From assembly GCA_003134855.1 (NCBI GenBank), contig PLCS01000011.1, positions 1 to 64,000 of the forward strand: a stretch of DNA of 64,000 nucleotides. The letters run 5' to 3'. Below, in pieces: positions 1 through 6,806 of the stretch. Positions within the stretch are counted from its first letter, which is position 1, and every line of letters begins with the position of its first letter. A program made the translations under genes and the position numbers. Below the pieces are notes generated by a model, which had not been told where the DNA came from, searched no databases, and saw nothing but the letters and a program-made list of their open reading frames with translations. This stretch comes from Acidobacteriaceae bacterium. Its GTDB lineage: Bacteria > Acidobacteriota > Terriglobia > Terriglobales > Acidobacteriaceae.

Positions 1-445
1 TCGACGACGGAGTTGCTGTTGTTTAGCGTAAGCACAAGTGTCGAAACACCGTTGGCGGAAATAGTTGCCGGGTTGAACGACTTTGCCAGTGCGGGCGCAA
101 CCAGGACTGGGGTGACAGTCAGGGTGGCAACGGCCGGGGCGGCGTTATTGCCGTTGTCGGTCTTCAGTGCGCCGGCAATCACGGAATTATGATAGGAGCC
201 CGCAGAGTCGGAAGTTACTCCGACGGAGACAGTGCAGGAGCCTTCCGCAGGTATGATGCCTCCGGTCAGAGTTACGCTCGCGCTTCCCTGGGGTGCATCA
301 ACAATTCCACCACAGGTAGTGCTGGCGGTGCCGTCGACGGTAACACCGGTAGGAAATTGATCCATGAGCGGCGCCGTCATAGTATCGATGACGGAGTTGC
401 TGTTGCTTAGCGTAAGCACAAGTGTCGAAACCCCGTTGACAGAAA
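1..445. repeat. Direct DNA repeat, 384-bp period, within the Ig-like repeat gene
   Basis: The first 60 bases of the window recur at 385-445 with few changes, giving a 384-bp (128-codon) unit. It encodes successive Ig-like domains of the gene on the minus strand. The similarity at DNA level implies recent duplication or gene conversion between repeat units. Confidence 0.75.
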
Positions 446-1628
446 TGGTTGCCGGGCTGAACGACTTTCCAAGTGTGGGTGGAACCTGAACGGGAGTGAT
501 AAGAGGAGTGACGGTCAGGGTGGCAACGGCCGGGGCCACACTATTACCGTTGCTGGTCATCAATGCGCCGGATGGCAGCGAGTTGATGTAAGTGCCCGCG
601 GCTGGCGCGGAGACATCTACGGTAACTGTACAGGATCCATTGGCTGGGATTGCGCCTCCGGTCAAAGAGACGGCTGAACTGCCGATCGGAGCACCGACGG
701 TTCCGCCACAGGTTGTGCTCGCCGTTCCGAAAACGGACACGCCGCTGGGGAACGTGTCTGTCAGTGGTGTCGTAATGCTTGCGTCAGCGCTGTTCGGATT
801 GCTCAGAGTCAGGGTAAGTATGGAATCGCCGCCCGCGATAATCGAGGGCGGGTTGAAGGACTTGCTGATGACAGGCGCATTGACCGGCACGGCGCACGAG
901 GTCACGGAAACAGTGTTCGAATCCAGCGTGACCGCGCCCGTGAGTGCGAGTGCCCTGCCGGACGAGGTGGCGCTGGTGTTAAATGTGACGCTGGCTTGAG
1001 CGATAACTGTGCCAATAAAACTGGTTCCCGTCCCGAGAGTCGCAGAACTGCCAACCTGCCAGAAGACATCACATTGTTGAGCACCATGGATGAGCACCAC
1101 GGCGGCGTCGTTTGCTGTGATGAGAGTGCTACCTACAAGGAAGATAAAGGCGGCGTCAGGGTTGCCGCCGGCATCGAGGGTAAGAGTTCCGGTGATGGCA
1201 GCAGAGGATGCGAAGCAATAGACACCCGGCACAAGCGTCATTCCACCCAGATCCGTGGGTACGCCATAGGTAATGTTGCAAGTCTGGCCTGCCAGAACAC
1301 CGAAGGCGGCAGTTGCATCCGCCCGAGCCTGCTGCGCCACAGCATCCGCCGTGTGAATTGATCCCCCGTCGACGATACCGGGCGGGAAACCGGTGACTGC
1401 CGTGCCTGGGCTGACACCGAGATCTCCCGTAATAACGGAGGGGCCGGTATTCGTGACTGTCGAGTAGCCTAATACGGCAAAACTCTGGGCGGTGCCCAGG
1501 GTTGGCGCGGTTTGTGCAAATGCCGGTTTGAACAGGCCCATCGTAAGAAGCAAGGCAAAGAATGCAACTGGGACAAAGTTTGCGAAACTCCTCTGAAGAG
1601 GGTAGGTCGGAGTCTTTGGATCATGCAT
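1..1628 (-). CDS. Secreted ice-binding-like (DUF3494) protein with Ig-like repeats, 3' end outside window
   Basis: Reading the minus strand from ATG at 1628 gives an open frame of 542 codons that runs off the left edge, so the C-terminus is missing. A ribosome site (AGAGGAAC) lies 5-6 bases before the ATG. Residues 1-39 form a signal peptide ending in AFAQ. Residues about 47-247 resemble the ice-binding/DUF3494 fold, with segments such as FAVLGYSTVTNTG, ITGDLGVSPGTAV and FIFLVGSTL. From about residue 250 there are DUF11/Ig-like repeats of about 128 residues, each with a KSF(N/S)P start and an STTCGG core; two are complete and a third is cut by the window edge. Proteins of this type are secreted or surface-bound; those with the DUF3494 fold may bind ice or act as adhesins. 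The function here is inferred from fold resemblance only. Confidence 0.82.
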   Translation of the reverse strand, partial: MHDPKTPTYPLQRSFANFVPVAFFALLLTMGLFKPAFAQTAPTLGTAQSFAVLGYSTVTNTGPSVITGDLGVSPGTAVTGFPPGIVDGGSIHTADAVAQQARADATAAFGVLAGQTCNITYGVPTDLGGMTLVPGVYCFASSAAITGTLTLDAGGNPDAAFIFLVGSTLITANDAAVVLIHGAQQCDVFWQVGSSATLGTGTSFIGTVIAQASVTFNTSATSSGRALALTGAVTLDSNTVSVTSCAVPVNAPVISKSFNPPSIIAGGDSILTLTLSNPNSADASITTPLTDTFPSGVSVFGTASTTCGGTVGAPIGSSAVSLTGGAIPANGSCTVTVDVSAPAAGTYINSLPSGALMTSNGNSVAPAVATLTVTPLITPVQVPPTLGKSFSPATISVNGVSTLVLTLSNSNSVIDTMTAPLMDQFPTGVTVDGTASTTCGGIVDAPQGSASVTLTGGIIPAEGSCTVSVGVTSDSAGSYHNSVIAGALKTDNGNNAAPAVATLTVTPVLVAPALAKSFNPATISANGVSTLVLTLNNSNSVV

Positions 1629-2293
1629 CGTAGTTCCTCTAATTCCCCGTGTAGCTTGGAGCTGTTTTCCATTCTCGATGCGAACTTACACAGATCTTGC
1701 TGCACAGTTTACTCGGTGTAAGTCGCTCCGCAGGAGGTAACGGGTCGAGGCTGCAAGCTATTCGTCTTGCTCCGGGGCTGGTCATCCCTCCCAAACACGC
1801 AAATGTGACGTTAGGGTATCGGGTGAATTACAAGCCCGTCTGAACCATATTGCACACTTTCTTCAATTTCTCCTGCTCATCCGCATCCATGAATGAGGAT
1901 CCAGCCGCTAGTATCTTGACTGTCCAGGTTCCTATTCAAGAGAGTCACTTGGAAGGGCAAGTGCGTGGCGATATGGCGGAAGCATTGGCTGTGAAAGCCG
2001 AAGGCTTTTGTGTTTCCACTTTTTTTGAGTTCGGAGAGGATTGTCGGCAATCCGGACAGAGCATTGATGTCGCACCCAGGGGGCAACCGCCCTATCTGGA
2101 ATCATGCTGGGATGACTGCAACCTCGATCTTGGCAATCCGAAGTGGCGTACTGATACCCTTTACGCAGTGACCCGGACAAATATCCTCACCCGTGATTCC
2201 CCACCCGTGATTGGCCCGTATTACACGTATTTCGCTGTATTTAGGCGGCCTTGTAAGACGTGTAAGTAGTTGATTGTATAATTTATAGGCGTT
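1629..2293. other. Gene-poor region, no recognised gene
   Basis: Short open frames exist on both strands (for example 1850-2269 plus and 1932-2180 minus), but none has a family signature, a clear ribosome site or coding-like composition. The left part must contain the promoter of the ice-binding-like gene. The right part adjoins tRNA fragments and may be remains of an integrated element. Confidence 0.5.
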
Positions 2294-2338
2294 TTCATAA
2301 CCCGTAGGTCGGCAGTTCGATCCTGCCTCCCGCCACCA
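2294..2338 (+). other. 3' half of a tRNA-Met(CAT)-like gene, probable att remnant
   Basis: The sequence has an anticodon loop TTCATAA (2294-2300), a 3' stem strand CCCGT, a variable region AGGTC, a T arm GGCAG-TTCGATC-CTGCC, an acceptor strand TCCCGCC and ACCA. The 5' half is absent: the AT-rich bases before 2294 do not form D arm or acceptor strand. Half-tRNA copies starting in the anticodon loop are typical traces of tyrosine-recombinase integration. It is not a functional tRNA as it stands. Confidence 0.75.
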
Positions 2339-2655
2339 AGTTTCTTCAATATAATCAATAGTTTAGAAGCTTCGCAGCAAATTGCCCCAAAAACGCTCAC
2401 CCGCAACTCACCCGTGATTACTACTGCACCATATCCGTAGACAGCTTCGCAGACGGCGCGAAAAACGCCGTGAGCATTTCCCCCTGCACGTCTGAGCGGT
2501 CCAAATCTTCAAACGACTCCATACTAATAGTGGGAAAAATGATGCTTTTTAGCGACAAGCATATGAAATATATTTTTGGTTGGTACCACGATCCGGGACG
2601 CGGTAGGCGGTTCAGCTGAGTGTTGAAGGATCTCAGACAGAAACAGCATCGTCGG

Positions 2656-2733
2656 GATTCGGAAGCAGGTCATCGCAGCCTCAAAGCAGGCGATTGCCTT
2701 CCTTAGATTGCCAGTAGGGTCACCGGTGGACAC
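2656..2733 (-). pseudogene. Remnant of a tetratricopeptide-repeat protein
   Basis: Minus-strand translation gives GDPTGNLRKAIACFEAAM, which looks like the start of the TPR units found in CHAT/TPR proteins (pattern NL..AI.CYEAAL). The match lasts only about 20 residues and then loses similarity, and the flanks hold no further repeats. It looks like debris of a larger gene within the scar region. Short matches of this kind can arise by chance. Confidence 0.3.
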
Positions 2734-2864
2734 CGACAGCGTACAGGTTGCCCTTTGGTGACCCGCAGAGCGGCTGAGGCTGCGTTGTGGAGAGGGTAGA
2801 GTAGATCAGATCCAAAAAAGGGGCACCACATCAGGCCGGGGATTCGTCCGTGAGGGTCCCAAAA

Positions 2865-2888
2865 TTCAGGTCACAGTTCAGGTCACAG
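2865..2888. repeat. 12-bp tandem duplication
   Basis: TTCAGGTCACAG occurs twice in direct succession between the two tRNA halves. Tandem short repeats near att sites can be recombinase or excisionase arm sites, but nothing else here supports that role. Confidence 0.45.
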
Positions 2889-2970
2889 AAAGAATTCACT
2901 GCAATACATTAGCGTACATTTTAGTACATACCTGTCATGTAAGTGCTTGATAATACATCGCTTAGTGAGA

Positions 2971-3009
2971 TTAGGAAACTGCTGCTCTATCCACCTGAGC
3001 TACGGGGCC
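2971..3009 (-). other. 5' half of tRNA-Arg(CCT), truncated in the anticodon loop
   Basis: On the minus strand from 3009 the sequence reads GGCCCCG (acceptor), TA, GCTC...GAGC (D arm), GCAGT and TTCCTAA (anticodon loop with CCT). After the loop, the 3' strand does not pair with GCAGT and no T arm or matching CGGGG(C/T)C acceptor strand follows within 700 bases. A TATAAAT-like box immediately upstream (about 3010-3018) suggests the old tRNA promoter survives. Confidence 0.75.
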
Positions 3010-3333
3010 AATTTATAATCAACAACTTACGCGACGACGGGGATTGTTTTCCTCGCTTTGCCTCACCGAAGTTTAGTGGCAGCTTTTCAGGACTGGAAAG
3101 GCGGCGCGAGTTGAAGTTGATGTAAGCACGGTATCAACAGGGTAGCATTCGCAAGGTTTCCAGGGCGAGAGGTTTTGATTGGGAGTTGCGCTGAAAAGCC
3201 GGGGGCTTTCCCGATTTAAAAAAGCCGGATGACTAACTTGAAGTCATTGGCCAGAGTGGATTCACGCGGCGTGTGAGTCTGCGGCCTTCGCAAGAATATT
3301 TCATGATTTTTCTTTAATCCCGCTCGTCAACAG
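3010..3333. other. Intergenic region before the fliS locus
   Basis: It contains the likely promoter of the tRNA-Arg fragment at its left end and otherwise no recognisable gene. A short plus-strand frame (2943-3125) overlaps the tRNA fragment and has no family signature. Confidence 0.4.
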
Positions 3334-3543
3334 GTGGCTCTCAGGCTGCATCAGTTGTTGATCGAATCCACACTGAATGTGGAAATCTACAGGGAAGAAA
3401 GCCTGAACTCAGCGCAGCAGAAGAACCTGACAACGGAATTGAACCGCGGCAATCAGATTTTGCAGGCAATTCCCTCCATGTTGAACCAGGTCAACGAGCT
3501 CTACTCCGCGAGCACCGGCTATTACAACAATTCGAACGGCTAA
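3334..3543 (+). CDS. Small hypothetical protein upstream of fliS, possibly a truncated remnant
   Basis: A 69-residue frame opens with GTG at 3334 and ends with TAA at 3541-3543, directly overlapping the ribosome site of fliS. It is hydrophilic and Asn/Gln-rich, predicted mostly helical, and ends NELYSASTGYYNNSNG. No family is recognised and no good ribosome site precedes the GTG. Its tight coupling to fliS suggests a small flagellar or pilus-related protein, or the C-terminal end of a longer gene cut by the scar to its left. Confidence 0.4.
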   Translation: MALRLHQLLIESTLNVEIYREESLNSAQQKNLTTELNRGNQILQAIPSMLNQVNELYSASTGYYNNSNG

Positions 3544-3557
3544 GGAGGTTGTTTTCC

Positions 3558-4016
3558 ATGAGCATTGATCAGGAACAAGCGCTGGACAGCGCTTCGGCGG
3601 TTGATCTGGATGTGGCTCTCTATGATGGCATTCTGCGTTTTCTCCACGCGGCATCGGCAGCCGTCGAGCGCGGGGACACGGCTGCGCGGCGGATTGCGGT
3701 GAAGCGGGCGCTGGATATCATCATCCACCTGCAGGCGCGGCTGCGCATGGATGTGGGTGGACGGCCCGCGCAGGCGCTCCGCGAGTTCTACGTGTCGATC
3801 TTCGCGCAGATCCTACAGGCCTCGCAGTCGGCCTCACAGCCCAAGTTCGAGCACGCAATCGAGTGTGTAAAGAACGCGCGCGAAGCCTGGCGACAGGTAG
3901 CAGGGGAACCCGTGGTCAATCCTGCTCCGGCGCAGGTGAATGGCATGAACCCAGGACTCCGGCAGACAGGCTTCGACGGCTCCGACTACAGTTCGGAGGC
4001 AGCCGTTGCATCGTAA
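3558..4016 (+). CDS. fliS: FliS-like flagellar export chaperone
   Basis: FliS binds the C-terminal helix of flagellin in the cytoplasm and keeps it unpolymerised until export. This 152-residue protein matches along residues 15-115: ALYDGILRFLHAA, the central helix with RALDIIIHLQARLRMDVGG, and the closing NAREAWRQV typical of the family, whose members are usually 125-135 residues. The extra 35 C-terminal residues are low in complexity. ATG at 3558 is chosen because AGGAGG (3543-3548) lies nine bases upstream; a TTG at 3549 is too close to it. No flagellin, fliD or other flagellar gene is in the window, so this copy is an orphan here. It is convergent with the ABC exporter. Confidence 0.85.
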   Translation: MSIDQEQALDSASAVDLDVALYDGILRFLHAASAAVERGDTAARRIAVKRALDIIIHLQARLRMDVGGRPAQALREFYVSIFAQILQASQSASQPKFEHAIECVKNAREAWRQVAGEPVVNPAPAQVNGMNPGLRQTGFDGSDYSSEAAVAS

Positions 4017-4044
4017 TAGAAACGCGTAAAAGAAGGGATCTAAA

Positions 4045-5838
4045 TCATCCGGCGACGGTGAGTTCTTCTTCCAACTGCTGCTTCTGATAGAGGCCGGCGT
4101 AGTAGCCATCCAGGGCGAGCAACTCGTCGTGCCGGCCCAACTCCACAATACTTCCGTGATCGAGCACGGCGATCTGATCGGCGTTGCGCACGGTGGAGAC
4201 GCGATGGGAGATCAGGATGGTGGTCGAGTCAGTGGTGAAGCTACCGAGGCCGCCCAGAATGCGCTCTTCCGTATAAGTGTCCACGCTGGCCAGCGCGTCG
4301 TCGAGGATGAGGATGGCCGGGCGGCGCAGCAGTGCGCGGGCGATGGCCGCGCGCTGCTTCTGCCCGCCGCTGAGCGTGACGCCGCGCTCGCCCACCATGG
4401 TTTCAAAGCCCTGAGGAAACTCCTCGAACTCTTTGCGAATGTGCGCCGCTTCGGCGGCTTCGAGCTGTTCTTCCACGCTGGCGTCGGGCGCGCCAAAGGC
4501 CAGATTGTCGCGGATTGTCGCGCTGAAAAGAAACGTTTCCTGGGGCACCATGCCGATGTTGCGCCGCAGCACTGCCAAGGGATAGTCGCGCACCGGGCGG
4601 CCATCGATCAGTAGCGAGCCTTCAGGCGCTTCATACAATCTTGAAATCAGGTTGACCAGCGTGGATTTGCCCGAGCCGGTGGGCCCGACGATGGCCAGGC
4701 TTGAACCGGCGGGAATCTTCAGCGAGATGCCTTTCAGCACCGGGGTCCCCGCGGACGGGTTTTTGTCCGTGGGGTGGAGCACCTGCGTATCGCCGTAGCT
4801 GAAATTCAAATCGCGGAATTCGATTTCGCCGCGCAATACACTGTCCGTTGGAATCGTGGGATCGGCGGCGCTATCGTCAATCACCGGCTCAACGCGCAGA
4901 AGCTCGTCGATGCGCTTCACCGAGGCGGTGCCGCGCTGGAAGAGATTCACCACCCAGCCCACCGCGATGATCGGCCAGATGAGCATCACCATGTAAGTGT
5001 TGAAGGCCACGAACTGGCCCACCGTGATGCGATGCGCGACCACCAGGTGGCCGCCGGCCAGCAGGGTAATGATCATCGAGACGCCGAGGATGAACTCCAG
5101 CGTGGGCCACAGCATTCCCATGAGCTGAACCAGCCGGAGTGAGCGGGCGATGTACCGGCGGTTGAGCCGCTCGAAGAGGCTGATCTGCGACTCCTCGCGG
5201 GCAAAGGCGCGCACCAGCCGTGCGCCGGAGTAGTTCTCCTGGGCCTGTGAGCTGATCTCGGAGAAGCTGGCCTGGATGCGCTCGAAGCGGTCATGAATGC
5301 GGCTGCCGAAGTACTGCACCAGGATGCTGGCGAGCGGCATCGGCGCCCACGCCACCAGGGTGAGCCAGGGGCTGATGCGCAGCAGGAAAAACAATGCGCC
5401 CACGGTGAAGAAGACGGTGTTGGCGCTGTACATCAGAGCCGGGCCGAGCAGCATGCGCACGGCATTCAAGTCGTTGGTCAGCCGGGCCATGATGTCGCCG
5501 GTGCGATAACGTTGATAGAAGCCCGAGTCCTGCCGCTCCAGCTTGCGGAAGAGGTCGTTGCGCAGATCGAATTCGATCTCCCGCGAGATGCCGATGAGAA
5601 TCCAGCGCTGGGCGTAGAGAAAGACGCCCTTGATGAGCGCGATGGCGACCAGCAGGCCGGCCAGGAGAAGGATTCTCTGGCGGCTGACCCCCTGGCCCAT
5701 CTCGTCGACGGCTCGCTGGATGACCTGGGGAAAGAGCACCCAGATGGCGTTGGTGCAGATGCAGGAGAGCGTGCCCCACAGGTATCCCCAGCGGTAGCGG
5801 CGCATATAGCTGTAGAGCGGGGCGAGATCGCGGAACAT
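4045..5838 (-). CDS. ABC exporter, fused permease and ATPase (MsbA/MdlB type)
   Basis: This half-transporter pumps lipids, drugs or peptides across the inner membrane as a dimer; the substrate cannot be told from sequence. The N-terminal half carries about six membrane helices (residues 15-310). The ATPase half has Walker A GPTGSGKST (about residue 384), signature LSGGQKQR, Walker B ILILDDALAS and the H-loop ISHR. ATG at 5838 gives 597 residues starting MFRDLAPLYSYM; a GTG at 5898 would add 20 residues of unlikely character. Between the first beta strand (FSYGDTQVL) and the expected PVLKGISLKIPAG lies an extra HPTDKNPSAGT segment encoded by a palindromic repeat (4742-4778). It is convergent with fliS. 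Confidence 0.93.
   Translation of the reverse strand: MFRDLAPLYSYMRRYRWGYLWGTLSCICTNAIWVLFPQVIQRAVDEMGQGVSRQRILLLAGLLVAIALIKGVFLYAQRWILIGISREIEFDLRNDLFRKLERQDSGFYQRYRTGDIMARLTNDLNAVRMLLGPALMYSANTVFFTVGALFFLLRISPWLTLVAWAPMPLASILVQYFGSRIHDRFERIQASFSEISSQAQENYSGARLVRAFAREESQISLFERLNRRYIARSLRLVQLMGMLWPTLEFILGVSMIITLLAGGHLVVAHRITVGQFVAFNTYMVMLIWPIIAVGWVVNLFQRGTASVKRIDELLRVEPVIDDSAADPTIPTDSVLRGEIEFRDLNFSYGDTQVLHPTDKNPSAGTPVLKGISLKIPAGSSLAIVGPTGSGKSTLVNLISRLYEAPEGSLLIDGRPVRDYPLAVLRRNIGMVPQETFLFSATIRDNLAFGAPDASVEEQLEAAEAAHIRKEFEEFPQGFETMVGERGVTLSGGQKQRAAIARALLRRPAILILDDALASVDTYTEERILGGLGSFTTDSTTILISHRVSTVRNADQIAVLDHGSIVELGRHDELLALDGYYAGLYQKQQLEEELTVAG
4742..4778. repeat. Palindromic repeat type B inside the ABC exporter gene
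   Basis: The bases GGGGTCCCC and TCCGTGGGGTGGA flank a short T-rich centre. Nearly the same 37-bp sequence recurs at 54048-54084 inside the MITE-like element. Here it lies in frame and encodes an extra peptide (residues about 354-365) just before the conserved VLKGIS strand of the ATPase domain. Confidence 0.75.
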
Positions 5839-5934
5839 GGTTTTATTGTACGGGGAGGGGCGGGCGGCGTTGGGCTTGCTCGTGACTCTGCGTTCCACAG
5901 AGCAAAAACAGCTTGAGCTTCAAACCATCATTTT

Positions 5935-6747
5935 CTAGTTCTGCGCATCACCTGGCTCAGCGGGAAGAATCGTGCTGGTAGCTGCAAATCTGTGATAGTT
6001 CGTGTAATGCGCCTCATAGTGGAGACGGATCGGTTTGTTCTTATCTTTCATGTCGGCCGTAACCGTCTTCGTCAGCCAGTAGGTCTTGCTGGCAAGCTCG
6101 ACGGGCATGTAGTCGACGGATAAGGTCATCACATTGTGGCTGGATGGCATTGGGACAAAGGGCAAATGCCCAACAATCCCCGTAGCTATGTCCTGAACGG
6201 TCTTTTCAAGGCGGAGAACCTGGAATGTCTCTGGATCAATGAATGCCTTGAAATCATAGATTTGCGCAGTGCAGGCCGCCGGACGATCACTCGATGAAGG
6301 CTTGCTGGAGCCCAGAACAACGATAGGATTTCCATCGCTGGGCGCTTCAGCAAAGCGATAGTCAGCGCACTTGTCTTCCGTGAAGCGAATCACATCAGCA
6401 AAGCCGCCGCGGAAGGTAAAGGGCGGCGTGACTTTCTGGTTCTTCGGCGCGAGGCCGTTCACCAGATTCTTGATGCGTGTTTCGCGCAGGCCGCCGCCGG
6501 AACCATCTCTCACCATCTCGAAGGAAGACTCGACCTTCATTTCATCTTTCAGCTTATCGCCGTCAAATCGCTGTGATTGCACGGATTCGTCGCTGATGAA
6601 GCTGGGGATCGATGTCCTGAATTCGGCAACATGCGCTCGCACCCGTGTGAGCACATCATCCATCGTTAGGGCATTCTGTTGTGCATTGCACGGAATTGTC
6701 GCAAGCAGGAGCGAGAAAGCGATCAAATGTATCGGACGTGCGAACAT
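5935..6747 (-). CDS. Secreted hypothetical protein
   Basis: The 270-residue product has a signal peptide (residues 1-22, ending PCNAQ) and is otherwise soluble, so it is probably periplasmic or secreted. A repeated beta-strand pattern and the segment FIDPETFQVLRLEKTV resemble outer-membrane lipoprotein-sorting or similar carrier folds, but no motif is decisive. Two cysteines (in DKCADY and AACTAQ) could form a disulphide. ATG at 6747 is the only good start; a TACTATAG box about 20 bases upstream may be its -10 element. The gap to the neighbouring LptFG gene is short, but that gene reads in the same direction and ends before this promoter. Confidence 0.7.
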   Translation of the reverse strand: MFARPIHLIAFSLLLATIPCNAQQNALTMDDVLTRVRAHVAEFRTSIPSFISDESVQSQRFDGDKLKDEMKVESSFEMVRDGSGGGLRETRIKNLVNGLAPKNQKVTPPFTFRGGFADVIRFTEDKCADYRFAEAPSDGNPIVVLGSSKPSSSDRPAACTAQIYDFKAFIDPETFQVLRLEKTVQDIATGIVGHLPFVPMPSSHNVMTLSVDYMPVELASKTYWLTKTVTADMKDKNKPIRLHYEAHYTNYHRFAATSTILPAEPGDAQN

Positions 6748-6806
6748 GGTCAGATTCTATAGTATGTTTATTCGGAAGGCTAAAAAGCAATATCAATCGA
6801 CGGGCA

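Larger units (their letters stand above)
2339..2970. other. Scar between two tRNA halves
   Basis: No intact gene is seen. It holds a TPR-like remnant (2656-2733, minus), a 12-bp tandem duplication (2865-2888) and GTACAT-rich sequence near 2910-2940. A short minus-strand frame ending at the TAG near 2427, with the tail KLSTDMVQ, could be the C-terminus of a lost protein. Confidence 0.5.

Noticed and set aside
2221..2406. Minus-strand small protein GGRQDRTADLRV...
   Set aside because: It is the antisense of the tRNA 3' half, a well-known kind of spurious annotation.
2340..3009. Group I intron in tRNA-Arg(CCT)
   Set aside because: Such introns occur in this tRNA in some bacteria and would explain the split anticodon loop, but no 3' half with T arm and matching acceptor strand was found in the 700 bases downstream.
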